Source of the DNA: Isoetes taiwanensis
Lineage: Eukaryota > Streptophyta > Lycopodiopsida > Isoetales > Isoetaceae
Assembly (NCBI GenBank): GCA_021234155.1
Contig: JAJEKV010000002.1
Span: 28,632,262-28,696,261 of the forward strand
Length of the DNA stretch: 64,000 nt
Direction of reading: 5' to 3'
This document shows positions 1 through 8,990 of this stretch, piece by piece (the stretch's first letter is position 1; every line of letters starts with the position of its first letter). The translations under genes were made by a program, and so were the position numbers. The notes under the pieces are model-generated. The model was not told the DNA's origin and did not search any database. It worked only from the letters and a program-made list of their open reading frames with translations.

Positions 1-112
1 GTGGAAATTCGATTTTGCACATAACAAAAGTTGTGTTCACCGCTTCAAAAGAGAGAGAGGTAAACCCGGATAACCACAACATACTCGCGTCTTTGCTTCA
101 ACCAATGTTCTA
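1..112 (-). pseudogene. Ty1/copia integrase gene, downstream part (split by CACTA-1)
   Basis: Read on the minus strand from 112 downwards, this short stretch continues the copia integrase that breaks off at 4627. Directly after the CTA target duplication it reads TLVEA, the usual continuation of the family motif AERKNRTLVEMA. Further on, in a shifted frame, EAVNT appears, matching the FWAEAVNTA block that follows in copia integrases. It therefore belongs to the same pol gene as 4627-5183. The frame shift shows decay. The rest of this element (RT, RNase H, LTR) must lie left of the window. Confidence 0.72.
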
Positions 113-600
113 CACTACTACGTGAGCGGGCTATTAGCGGCGTCGTTAGTGACGTCACATCGACGTATTAGAGGCGTCGGACGTCGCATGAAGACGTCTT
201 TGCAAATGTTGCACGGACGTTGCAAATGACGCCGCTACAAGATTCGCCGAGGCGGCGTCACGTCGCAGTGAAACGTGGTTTTGCGGCGTCCTCGGCGTCG
301 CCGTACGCGTTGTTAATCACGCCGCTACGACGTTCTAATCTCGTTATCTTTTCGTCACCCATGAAGCGTTGTTTTCGGCGTGCATGCAACATGTTTGCAA
401 CGCCCAAGACGTCGGTAACGCCCTCCACACGTTCTTATCTCGTTGCTTACATCGCCGCAAAGGCGTTGTTTACGACGTATTTGGCAAGCGGTGCGCAACG
501 CACAAGGCGTCGGTATAACGCCCTTCATACGCCGTTCCAACGTTGTTATCTCGTTGTTTGCACGCCGCAAATGAAACGCCCACATCAATGGCAATGATTT
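113..600. repeat. CACTA-1 left subterminal repeat region
   Basis: CpG-rich sequence built from short degenerate units such as GACGTC, GGCGTCG, TTGCAA and GCCGC, with a longer loose period of about 100 bp: the phrase CGTTnTnATCTCGTT recurs near 333, 434 and 543. Subterminal arrays of short motifs are where CACTA transposase binds in En/Spm. The open frames here on both strands arise from repeats without stops and are not genes. Confidence 0.7.
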
Positions 601-962
601 CATTTTTAAAATAACCCTTGCCAATATCAATGGTTCGCGTCGATTGTCAAGCCTTTTCTTCATATCGGTCTGCAGTAACCAGAAAGGGATTTGAACCCCA
701 ATAATTCCAAGAACTCAAGAACATGGATTTGAACCCCGTTATTCTAGGATATCATGAAGAACGGGATTTATGCTTCCCTATAAATGGAATAATTCGGGCA
801 TCTAGAATAGAAGCTTGATGTGTTTAACACGGACATTTAATCGAAGTCAATTTTAGGATCTTTGCGGTTAAGCTTATACAATGAGAGTTGAAGTGCCGCA
901 AACATATAAAAGTTCTTGGAAAAAACCTAAATAAAGACACTCAATCTGTCTCAAAATCTGTC
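601..962. other. CACTA-1 interior, no gene seen
   Basis: AT-rich sequence with no convincing coding region. Two phrases resembling a reversed Pol III B box (GGATTTGAACCCC, around 687-699 and 725-738) occur about 40 bp apart. No A box was found, so no tRNA or SINE is called. Confidence 0.4.
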
Positions 963-1445
963 TCAATAATGCAACGAATATTTCATTCTCATCTTTGCAT
1001 GGCGACTTGACAATCTAAGAAAGACTAAAGCTCTGTCATTTAAAGGCTGAAGATCCTTGATATCATCCGTGGCAAGGAGCCCAACAATGTCATCTTCCTT
1101 AAGTAGAAGATGGTCGCTGTCATTGAACGAACTTCGGTCGCATATTTTGAGTAGACAATCAAATCCCCAACTATAGACAACAATGTAAGTCGGGGCTAGA
1201 ACCATTTTTAACAACGAAAATTTTTTGCAAGGCAGCGTTTTAAATTATCAACGACCATGTAAAAGAACAATCACCTTTAAAGCAGGCTCAAGCTTTTTGT
1301 CACCAACTGTTTTTCCATCACCAACGGCAACTACTTCGCTTTGAGTTGTGGTTGGTAACAAGGTTCCTCCAGAAGTCTTTTCCTCGACTATTTGTCTTTT
1401 CACTAAAACCCCATCACCAAGGGGCTTAAGGGTTTTAAACTGCAA
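963..1445 (-). pseudogene. Captured fragment of chloroplast co-chaperonin Cpn20 (Cpn21) gene
   Basis: Two minus-strand pieces match the first Cpn10-like domain of plant chloroplast Cpn20, the lid of the Cpn60 folding chamber. The piece at 1445-1265 has LKPLGDGVLVK, EEKTSGGTLLP and SEVVAVGDGKTVG. The piece at about 1205-1010 has IVVYS, HLLLKEDDIVGLL and DIKDLQPLNDRAL. The LPxxxQSxxxGGEVVAVG region has lost about five residues. Between the pieces lies intron-like or decayed sequence, with a donor-like AAAG|GTGATT but no good acceptor. The second Cpn10 domain and the transit peptide are absent. It lies wholly inside CACTA-1, so it is best read as a transposon-borne gene fragment. Antisense or small-RNA effects on the true gene are possible but not shown. 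Confidence 0.82.
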
Positions 1446-3911
1446 GGGAACATCAAGTGCACATCAACGGCCATAAATCTCCAACTACATCCTAAGCTAC
1501 AAGCAAGCATCCTAAGCTACAAGCAAGCACTGTTAATCGAAGCTGCTTATCCATGAAGTTTAGCAGTCATTAAATCAGAAAGCAACCTGAATTAAATTAG
1601 CCATACAATGCCCTGGTTCTTGCAGACCACACAGCTATAACAATTGTCAGGTTTCTAATCACATATAGACCCATATATTACTGCATTCTAGATCCATATA
1701 TTCGCATTCTAGTGCATTTAAGTAAGAATCGCTTCTATTAAGTAGGATTGGGCAGGTTCTCTTTTCTAAAATTTGCAAATTAATAGTTACCAGAAAAGGG
1801 AGCTCATTTCTGCTCTTTTGGCCAGGATAACCTTGGCTACAATCCCTTGGAGCGAAGAAGGAAAGATCCCCTTTTTCTTCGTTACTATGTGGACAATAAG
1901 AAGTTAGATAGCACTCCAAACTTAAAACTGACCTCGGCAAACCAGAATTTCGCTCATCCAAGACATCCGAAAAGCGTAAAGTAGAAGGCTAAGTTACAAG
2001 TGAAATATTCATGTAAATCTTTGGAATAAAAATTTTCGTATACAATGTATAGAACAAGCAAGGGTCTTACCACAGTGCTCCTGATGTGGATACCTGAGAG
2101 TCGAATGTATAGATTGTGCTGGTATTGTAAATCTAAATGGGCTTAGAACAGGGCTACTTGCATTATCTCCCTACAACCGCCACAACTAAAGACGTACGTA
2201 AAAGCGTTGGAAAATGGTTCGTGTCATGAACACTAATTACCATGAAGTCTCATATGGAAAAGAGAATCAAACAATAGAAAATATAACCTTTTCAAAAATC
2301 GGAAGAATCATGCATCTCGATCTTTATATGCTCGTTGCATCCATACGTAAGATTATAGCACATTTGACATTTAGAACAATGATTCAAGCAAAGCATGCCT
2401 TATTATGAGAAAGAATCGTTGAACATAATCATCTTGCTTTGAATCTCTTTGTGCAAAATCCTTGTGTTTTGTTACCTTATAATGTCACTTAAAACCTGAG
2501 CAGAATCGCCTTTGCTATTTTTGTATGCCTTCAAGCCGTTGCCATCTCCATTCGGGCGGACCTACGGAAGAAATGAAGCCCTAAATCCATTTGAACCTTA
2601 GCAAGTCAGAATCTGCCGTTGAAGAAAATAAAGTGGAGAAATTCGTTCAATAAGCGGAAAAGAAAATAAACCGAAAAGAAGGATCTTCATCTTAGGAAAA
2701 TCATCTTGAGCTCTCAACCCGGTGGCAGACGCAAGGTTAAAGCGCTTTATCTGTCTTAAGAACCCGCCTCCTTTCTTAGCCCTAATTTTTTCCCTCCATC
2801 TCTTTCTCAACCGTGGCCTTCGATCCATCTCCACCGACAATCTTAGCCCTCGGATATTTTTTGGGGTTTTCCTTAGCTACGGAAATTAATTTAATTGCAC
2901 CCCAACATTATCCCATAAGCCATGCACATGTTGTGGCAGGTAAAGTACTAGGTAATGCATGGCTGGAAGGCAAACCACTAGCAGAAAATTCCGCTCGCTC
3001 CAACATCCGCATAGGCTTATTTGTGGTAAAGTATAGGGGAACCTACGTTAGGAGAAGTGTTTCTGGAGGAAACCTGGAGTCAGGGAGCTCCAGTCTAATT
3101 TGGTTCTGTGCAGGTGTCGGTATGGCCATGTGGATGAGATGGGGATCGTCCAGTTTGATTTCGTTGGTTCTGCAGTGGAGACCTGAGGTTTTTTGGCAGA
3201 CAATGCCTTAGCAACATTACAAAAGTTTAGAAGCCAACTTTACGATACCGAAGCCAATTCTTAAGTCCTAAAACGGCCATAGGCTTAATGAAGGCAACAA
3301 GCTTCGGGCGGACAGTGGTCGCCCAATTCACTTAAAACCAAGCCTTTGCCTTTGCTTGTGCCTATACGTGTCCTCCACTTTGCCTTTGCCTTAGACACGA
3401 TACAAGCAAAGGCAGAGATGATGAACATCCTTCCCTATTGCCACTCCAAACCAATTCAATTTAATTTCCATTGCCACTCCAAACCAAGAATTAAAATATG
3501 TGGTCATAAAACAACTTTCATGCAACATATAGTTATAGATCAAGCATGCCCTTTATTGTGAATTGTTCCTCGAGAGATGGTGCAATCGATCCACATTTTT
3601 TTTGGTGGTTAAGATGTTTATGTGTACAAGAATTGAGAGAAGTGGCATTCTTTGCAAGGGGTCATGGGTGTTATAGAAGGTAGGAATAAACCCACAATTA
3701 CGGTTGTCGTGTCTCAATGCAATTAGACACTGCCAAAGTAATTGGTCTTGCGTAATGAAAAGAGCAAGGGAATACTACCAGATTATGCTTTAATTCAAGA
3801 AATAAATATAGCAACATGCACAAAAAAGCAAAATAGATGCAAACATGTTGGTAATAAGGGTTAAATTAGAGGAAGCAAAATCAAAAGCACAGCCTCTAGG
3901 AAATACAGAAG
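1446..3911. other. CACTA-1 interior of unknown origin
   Basis: About 2.5 kb without a recognisable gene. A 20-bp unit (CATCCTAAGCTACAAGCAAG) is repeated in tandem at 1488-1527. Modest open frames (for example 1659-1961 minus, 2813-3211 plus) show no family motif. The stretch near 2530-2870 looks like leader or exon sequence that could be a further captured host fragment, but I cannot name its source. Confidence 0.4.
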
Positions 3912-4290
3912 CTACAAATCGAGTCGTCCATGTGGAAAATATGTTTTAGAAGTAGTGTGGATTTTCTTCTTAAACGAGTGAAGCAAGGATCCATCAGTGT
4001 CATCTACAGGCTCATCCTCGGGCAAACTTGCATGTTCAAAAGTATCAGAGGGAAGCAATGGGAAATGGCGAACCATCTTCTCAGGTACGTTCTTACCTTG
4101 CACATCATTTTTGTACCTAGAGGCATTGCACACCATACAATGCGTAGTTTTGCTAAATGTTTCAGGAGGATAGAAGATCATGCAATCATTTGGACATGCA
4201 TGAATGCTCTTGTAACCAAGGCCAGTTGCCTGAATAATCTTCTTCACATCATCTCCATGACTGGGTAAACTCGTGACGTCGCATGTGTTA
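3912..4290 (-). pseudogene. CACTA transposase (TNP2-like) remnant
   Basis: The minus strand encodes a run with HACPNDCMIFY, then a second cysteine pair in HCMVCNASRYK, then VPEKMVRHFPLLP. This is the family pattern of En/Spm TNP2 transposases (HACPNDC...CPxCxxSRYK...VPxKxxxYFPxxPR), a zinc-binding stretch near the N-terminal third of the protein. Only about 110 residues remain. The open frame runs upstream into the CpG-rich subterminal repeat, and the catalytic part is missing. It identifies the family of the surrounding element and shows that this copy cannot mobilise itself. Confidence 0.75.
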
Positions 4291-4626
4291 CGACAGACGT
4301 TGAACATACAACGTGTCACGTCGCACATGCAACGCGACGTCGCATGAACTACGTCGGACGTTTCATATGCGACGTCGCATTGTATAAACGACGTTACAGG
4401 TTGCCCATGCGACGTGGCGCGTTGCAATTCCGACGTGGTGCGTTGCTGTTGCAACGTAGGCCATTGCGACGTCTGCCTGGACGTTTGTAATGCGACGTGG
4501 CACGTCGCACATGCGACGTCGTGAAAAAATCTTAGCGACGTTTTAAGAACGCGCGATTATTTTGCGACGTCGACGTTTGCCGTACGTCGCAAACTGACGT
4601 CGTTAATAGCTCGTTCTCTAGTAGTG
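4266..4626. repeat. CACTA-1 right subterminal repeat region
   Basis: Dense degenerate repeats of GACGTCGCA, GACGTGGCGCG and CGTTGCAA on both strands, matching the composition of the left end and finishing in the terminal inverted repeat ...GTAGTG at 4626. The many palindromic GACGTC hexamers make this and the left end the most CpG-rich stretches of the first 8 kb. Confidence 0.7.
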
Positions 4627-5183
4627 CTATTCTTACGTTCTGCAACTCCATTTTGTTGAGGTGTACCTGGACACGTATACTCACGTTTGATTCCATGAGA
4701 AGCACAAAACTCCTGGAACTCTCTTGATATGTACTCACCACCACGATCAGATCTCAAGCATTTGATCTTTTTTCCAATCAAGTTCTCTGCCCATGCTTTA
4801 TATTGCTTGAAAACTCCAAAAACTTCATCCTTAGTGCTCAGGAAATAACATTTGCATTTCCTGCTAAAATCGTCAATGAAAGTTACAAAGTATAACTTTC
4901 TACTCAAAGAAGAAACCTGCATGGGTCCAACAACATCAGAATGAACAAGCTCCAATACTTCACTAGTTTTCCTTTCAGAGTCTTTGAAAGGCAAAACATG
5001 CATCTTTCCAAGCATGCATCCTGAACAAACACCAATCTTAGTTTCATGCCCACAACTAAGATCTGCTACTAATTGATTCTTCACCATATGTTGGATCGTG
5101 GCCACATTCAAATGTGCCAACCTACGATGCCAAAGTTCAAGTTGAGAAGCAGGAGGTTTTGCTACAAGACTCAACAAGCACAC
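4627..5183 (-). pseudogene. Ty1/copia pol fragment: GAG-pre-integrase and integrase core
   Basis: Minus-strand reading gives the zinc-binding pre-integrase region (ELWHRRLAHLN ... CSGCMLGKMH) and the integrase core with the first catalytic Asp in LVHSDVVGPM, the second in LRSDRGGEY and the Glu in QQNGVAERKN, in correct order and spacing. The frame is open for about 185 residues and ends exactly at the CACTA-1 insertion. Its continuation lies at 112-1. Upstream (above 5183) gag, protease and LTR are missing; the sequence changes to a tRNA-like repeat. A decayed, truncated copy interrupted by a later transposon. Confidence 0.9.
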
Positions 5184-5189
5184 ATGAAG

Positions 5190-5305
5190 AATGACTCAGT
5201 GGAAGAGTACCGAAAGTCCATCAAAGGGCCGATAGCTCAGTGGTAGAGTATTTGGTTTGAAGCAAGAGGTCCTGGGTTCAATCCCCAGCCTGTCCACCCA
5301 ATCAT
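5190..5305 (+). repeat. tRNA-like sequence, probable SINE head
   Basis: Positions 5228-5299 fold roughly as a tRNA: D arm in GATAGCTCAGTGGTAGAGT, an anticodon-like loop TTTGAAG, and a perfect T arm CTGGGTTCAATCCCCAG. The Pol III A box (TAGCTCAGTGG) and B box (GGTTCAATCC) are both good. The acceptor stem has two mismatches and the anticodon stem one, so a working tRNA is unlikely. A second A-box-like copy (GACTCAGTGGAAGAGT) sits about 37 bp upstream at 5192. A tRNA-derived SINE is the simplest reading; its 3' end is not defined. Confidence 0.5.
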
Positions 5306-6655
5306 AGAAGGTTCATTTCTCAACAAACACAACTTCCGACATCTCTGTTTCCCAAACCTATAGCCGCCATAAGTCGCTATGGGTTAACGGACTGCTCCTC
5401 CCTTTTATACCAAAACAAAGAGGTCTCGAGATCATTCCAGAAGCCTCCAGACGTTCCGGTTACCTTCCAGAAAATCCCCTGACACTTGACACTGCAGCTT
5501 CTAGAAACGCCTCGTCCTGCAATCTTCTAGTAGCTTCCACGAACTATTCAAAAATTTAGGCTCAATCTTTATCTATGGAACATTCCAGAAACTGCCCCAT
5601 TATAATTATATGTTAGAGATTACTTGTGGCTTAAACGTAAATACGTGGCGGGGGAGGGGGGAACATTTACACGTGTTGATTATCTAAAAGGACTTCCACT
5701 AACATAATCTATGGAAATCTAGGGTGTAGATTGAGGTGGATTTGTGTGAGATCTATTTTGAATATTTGGTGTGGATTAGGATAGATTTGGTTTATGATAT
5801 CGATTTTCAATAATTATATCTGTGATTGAGTTTTTTTATATATGTGGTTTAGAATGCAAGTACATCCGCAAAATATTAGTCTTTGATTAGTGACATGTGT
5901 AAAGAGACTTCCGTCCCATAAATAAAAGACGTTCCTAGCATTTCATCACATTGAAATATATGGATTATTAGTTGTGAGTTTTTCGTCCTTGCTTCATTCC
6001 TCACATTCAAGGTAAATATTTTGCAAATATGTTAAGTTTGGGTTGTCTGGTTTTAATGAACATTTTCCTTTTATTTATTCTAGTTGATGAATGTATATTG
6101 TTTGTGCTTTTAACTATTGGAGCACGATGCGATAATGCAGGTCTGTTTAAATATCATGTGTCATGAAAGCATGAAGCAATAGTGCAGGTTCAAATTTTGT
6201 GTGTGCTCGAATTGATACACATTCGTTGCTACCCATAATCCTAGCTATTAATTAAGTTGAAAGAGAATAGGGGGTTGAGAAAGAGAAATGTTCACAACAG
6301 CGCAATAAATTGAGTAATTTATTGTAATGCATATTTGCAATCAGAATGTCTAGATGCAAATGAACTTGTTGTATTAGATATACATTTCAAAGATTGCACA
6401 ATATTATAGATGTATTTTTTGAAATGTCATGTTTGCAATCGAAACGTCTAAATGAGTTTGTTGCATTAGAAGTAGATTTCAAAAATTGGCATAATATTAA
6501 AAGCTTCATATGAGGAACCATGCATTATTATCATGGTAGCTGTGCACTTCACTAACCAAAATCCAATTGTTAGATCTTCAAACAAGCCATCAATCAACAT
6601 CATGTCAATTGTGTAAGGATAAACTGTTTGGACAACGTACCCTATTTGCCCAATG
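5306..6655. other. Non-coding stretch, no gene seen
   Basis: AT-rich sequence with a short G run (5648-5662) and several TTCCAGAA-type phrases (5430-5600). I find no open frame with family motifs, no LTR pair and no clear promoter. Confidence 0.5.
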
Positions 6656-6659
6656 ACAG

Positions 6660-7090
6660 CAGCCAAGATTAGCTCACTAGAGCAACCAGGGTAAGCTGGA
6701 CCCAACTGCTTACCCTTACAATATCATAATTAGGGAGCTGATTTTGTCCCTGATTTCATTTGATTTCTTACATGCACCGCTGGTGATGCAGAATTGGGTA
6801 CTCAGCCAAGAGTAGCTCATTGGAGCAACCAAGGTAAGCTGGACCCAACTGTTTACCTTTACAATATCATAATTAGGGAACTGCTTACCTTTACAATATC
6901 ATAATTAGGGAGCTAATTTTGTCCTTGATTTCGTCTGATTTCTTACATGTGCCGCCGGTGATGCAGAATCGGAGAACCCAACTCTGTTCTTGGCTTAATC
7001 AATGTGGGCACAAGAGAATGCACCACCAAAATAAACTGTTTTTGGTTTAATTGATGTGGGTGCAAGAGAATGCTCCACCAAAATAAACAA
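6660..7090. repeat. Local tandem duplications
   Basis: A block beginning AGCCAAGATTAGCTCA (6661) recurs at about 6804 with a period near 143 bp. Inside the second copy the phrase TTTACAATATCATAATTAGGG is again doubled (about 6857 and 6890). A third pair, GTGGGCACAAGAGAATGC / GTGGGTGCAAGAGAATGC followed by CCACCAAAATAAAC, lies at about 7003 and 7055. Copies differ by scattered substitutions. There are no coding features. Confidence 0.75.
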
Positions 7091-7180
7091 GGTGCTGCGC
7101 ACGGAGGGTTGCCCTCCGTGACCCGTGAGTGAAATGGCTTAAATCATACTTCAAAGTCATGTTTTCACAATCAATCAATA
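7090..7180 (+). repeat. Dispersed repeat, inverted relative to 59040-59125
   Basis: The stretch with the near-palindrome CGGAGGGTTGCCCTCCG, followed by ATGGCTTAAATCAT, TTCAAAGTCAT and ACAATCAAT, matches the reverse complement of about 59040-59125. Its class is unknown; it could be the end of a MITE or other DNA element. Confidence 0.6.
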
Positions 7181-7957
7181 TTGCTACTTCAAAACAATAC
7201 AATACTTGATACTTGATTCTTGTTTTCAACAAGAATTTCACCCTTGATCCCTAAAATATTATTCTAGGTCTAGAAAGGGCCAGAGTCCTATCACGTTATT
7301 CCATAACTCAACATTGCTTTGAGCACATACAATATTTTATTCAACTCAATATCTCAACCTCAACCATTTAAAGTGATTAGAAGAGAAATGACAAACAAAG
7401 CCTTTTGACTTAAATATCCACATTCGAGTTAACATCATTTGGGTTCAAATCGTCTGTTTGAGATGTTGCTCTATTAATGCTTTTAATTTTAAATACTGAT
7501 TTTGTATTAAATAGATACGTGAATATATTGTTGCCATCATGACAATGATATGGATTTAAGTTTGTGGCGTTAAATAATTTGGCCAGATTGTGCTTGTCTC
7601 AATCATTATATTGTATAGACCACATGACATCAATTTATCTCAAAAAAAAAGAGTAAAAGAACCTGCATGAACTGTATTTGTGCAAAATTGGAGGGGTCAT
7701 ATTTGTAGTTCCTTTATTATTTGCAAACCGAGGCAAGTGTTTTTACGTGTTTGCTAGGGCCTTGCTCAAGAATTCACATCTCCTCAAGGCGACCATATTA
7801 AATATCATAAAATCTGGGTGGACAACTTTCTGCTCCACTATCGAATCACGTGATGCCACATGGCATTTATTCTTTTCTCTGCAAAGGGCCCTTTGAGTGA
7901 CCCAAAAAATGGCCCACGGGACATTCCCCTATACGAAATTATAGATCTAGAACACCT
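7181..7957. other. Non-coding stretch, no gene seen
   Basis: AT-rich sequence without recognisable coding, RNA or repeat features. A short plus-strand open frame at 7678-7896 has no motif. Confidence 0.45.
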
Positions 7958-7989
7958 GCTTCATTATAACTCTCATAAGGCCATAATAG

Positions 7990-8820
7990 TTTTTTTTTTT
8001 TTTTTTTTTTGATTTTTTATCGTCCACGGAGGCCAATCGGCCTATGGGACCCATAAGGAGCGCAGCAAACTTATTACTGTCCGGGTTAAAAAACCCCCGC
8101 CCCGAAGGGTTTTCGAGGGAAAAACCGTGGCAGTAATAAGAATGCTGTCAAACTGTACAAGTATACATCAATGTATATATACATGTCAAGTGTGTGCCCG
8201 ATGACATAGCTGATCTCACATGTCCATAACCTCCTCGAAGGTATGATCCCAAAGACCCGACGGATCTTCGTGCTCAATGTCACATGTAACGGTGGCGGGC
8301 CGACCAACTCAAAGATAGCGGCGTCCAATTTGATCATATCTTTGGGCAACTTTGAAGGGTATGACATTCATCCTCAATGACTCTCATTTGGCAAAGACTG
8401 ACAGAGTCTGGCGTGGCTCACCAATCCATCTACCCGCCTCAATTCGAAGATGATGTGCCCCGATGGAATGGAGGCAATGATGCGCCTTTTCATGGACAAG
8501 TGGGTGCCGGGGTAGCATTGCGGGCCTCGTTCCAATGTGGGATTTATGTGGCGCTGATAGTGTGCTGTCTTGACATGTTCAAGGGCATTGGCATCCCAAA
8601 GCTTGCTGAGGAAGCAAGCGTCAAGATATTGCCTCAAGCCCTCTGAAGAGGCAAGAATCCTGTCTCCTGCAGTAGAATTTGATATGGGACTGTGGACTTC
8701 ACCCCTAGTGCTCGTACTGAAAAGGCTTTCTGGACCTGCTCCAAGTCATTCCAAGTAGCAAGTGATATACTTCCACTCCGTATAAAAGGACAGGCTCTAC
8801 TAAGACCTTGAACAGATCTC
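7990..8820 (-). mobile_element. Retroposon 3' part with poly(A) tail (LINE-like)
   Basis: A run of 21 T (7990-8010) is a poly(A) tail on the minus strand. The preceding sequence reads towards it through degenerate coding frames; before the tail it ends with a phrase translating as LLRSLWVP and, after a stop, ADWPPWTI, which looks like the 3' end of plant L1-type LINEs. An exact 32-bp repeat flanks it (7958-7989 and 8885-8916), either a long target duplication or two units of a host tandem repeat. No RT motifs are present, so only a 5'-truncated end is called. Confidence 0.5.
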
Positions 8821-8990
8821 CTAACTGACGTGTCCATACGTCTAATAAAAAATCATTCAAAAAAATACTAGGCCGTAAATACCCGCTTCATTATAACTCT
8901 CATAAGGCCATAATAGTAAAGGGCGATGCCCTAACTGACATGTCCATACATCTAATAAAAAATCATTCAAAAAAATACTAGGCCGTAAAT
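8821..8990. repeat. Tandem duplication, period 110 bp
   Basis: The 60-bp block 8821-8880 (CTAACTGACGTGTCCATACG...) recurs at 8931-8990 with only a couple of changes. Between them is the 32-bp sequence also found left of the poly(T) run at 7990. The retroposon may have landed inside this small tandem array. Confidence 0.8.

Larger units (their letters stand above)
113..4626 (-). mobile_element. CACTA (En/Spm-type) DNA transposon, CACTA-1, gene-capturing
   Basis: The left end reads CACTACTACGTGAGCGGG and the right end, on the other strand, CACTACTAGAGAACGAGC. Both inner flanks continue with GCTATTA and CpG-rich GACGTC repeats. The element is bounded by the 3-bp duplication CTA (110-112 and 4627-4629), as expected for CACTA transposons. 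Both flanks are halves of one copia integrase gene, so the borders are exact to the base. Inside are a TNP2-like transposase remnant (minus strand) and a broken copy of a chloroplast Cpn20 gene. At 4514 bp and without a complete transposase it is non-autonomous. This is the architecture known as Pack-CACTA or transduplication. Confidence 0.88.

Noticed and set aside
220-597. Open frames of 125 and 102 residues on both strands
   Set aside because: They lie in the CpG-rich CACTA-1 subterminal repeat, overlap on opposite strands and show no family motif.
963-1445. A working Cpn20 gene paired with Cpn60 alpha
   Set aside because: It lacks a transit peptide and the second Cpn10 domain, has a five-residue deletion and poor splice sites, and is enclosed by CACTA ends.
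5228-5299. Functional tRNA-Ser(UGA)
   Set aside because: Acceptor stem has two mismatches, anticodon stem one, there is no long variable arm as tRNA-Ser requires, and a duplicated A box lies upstream.
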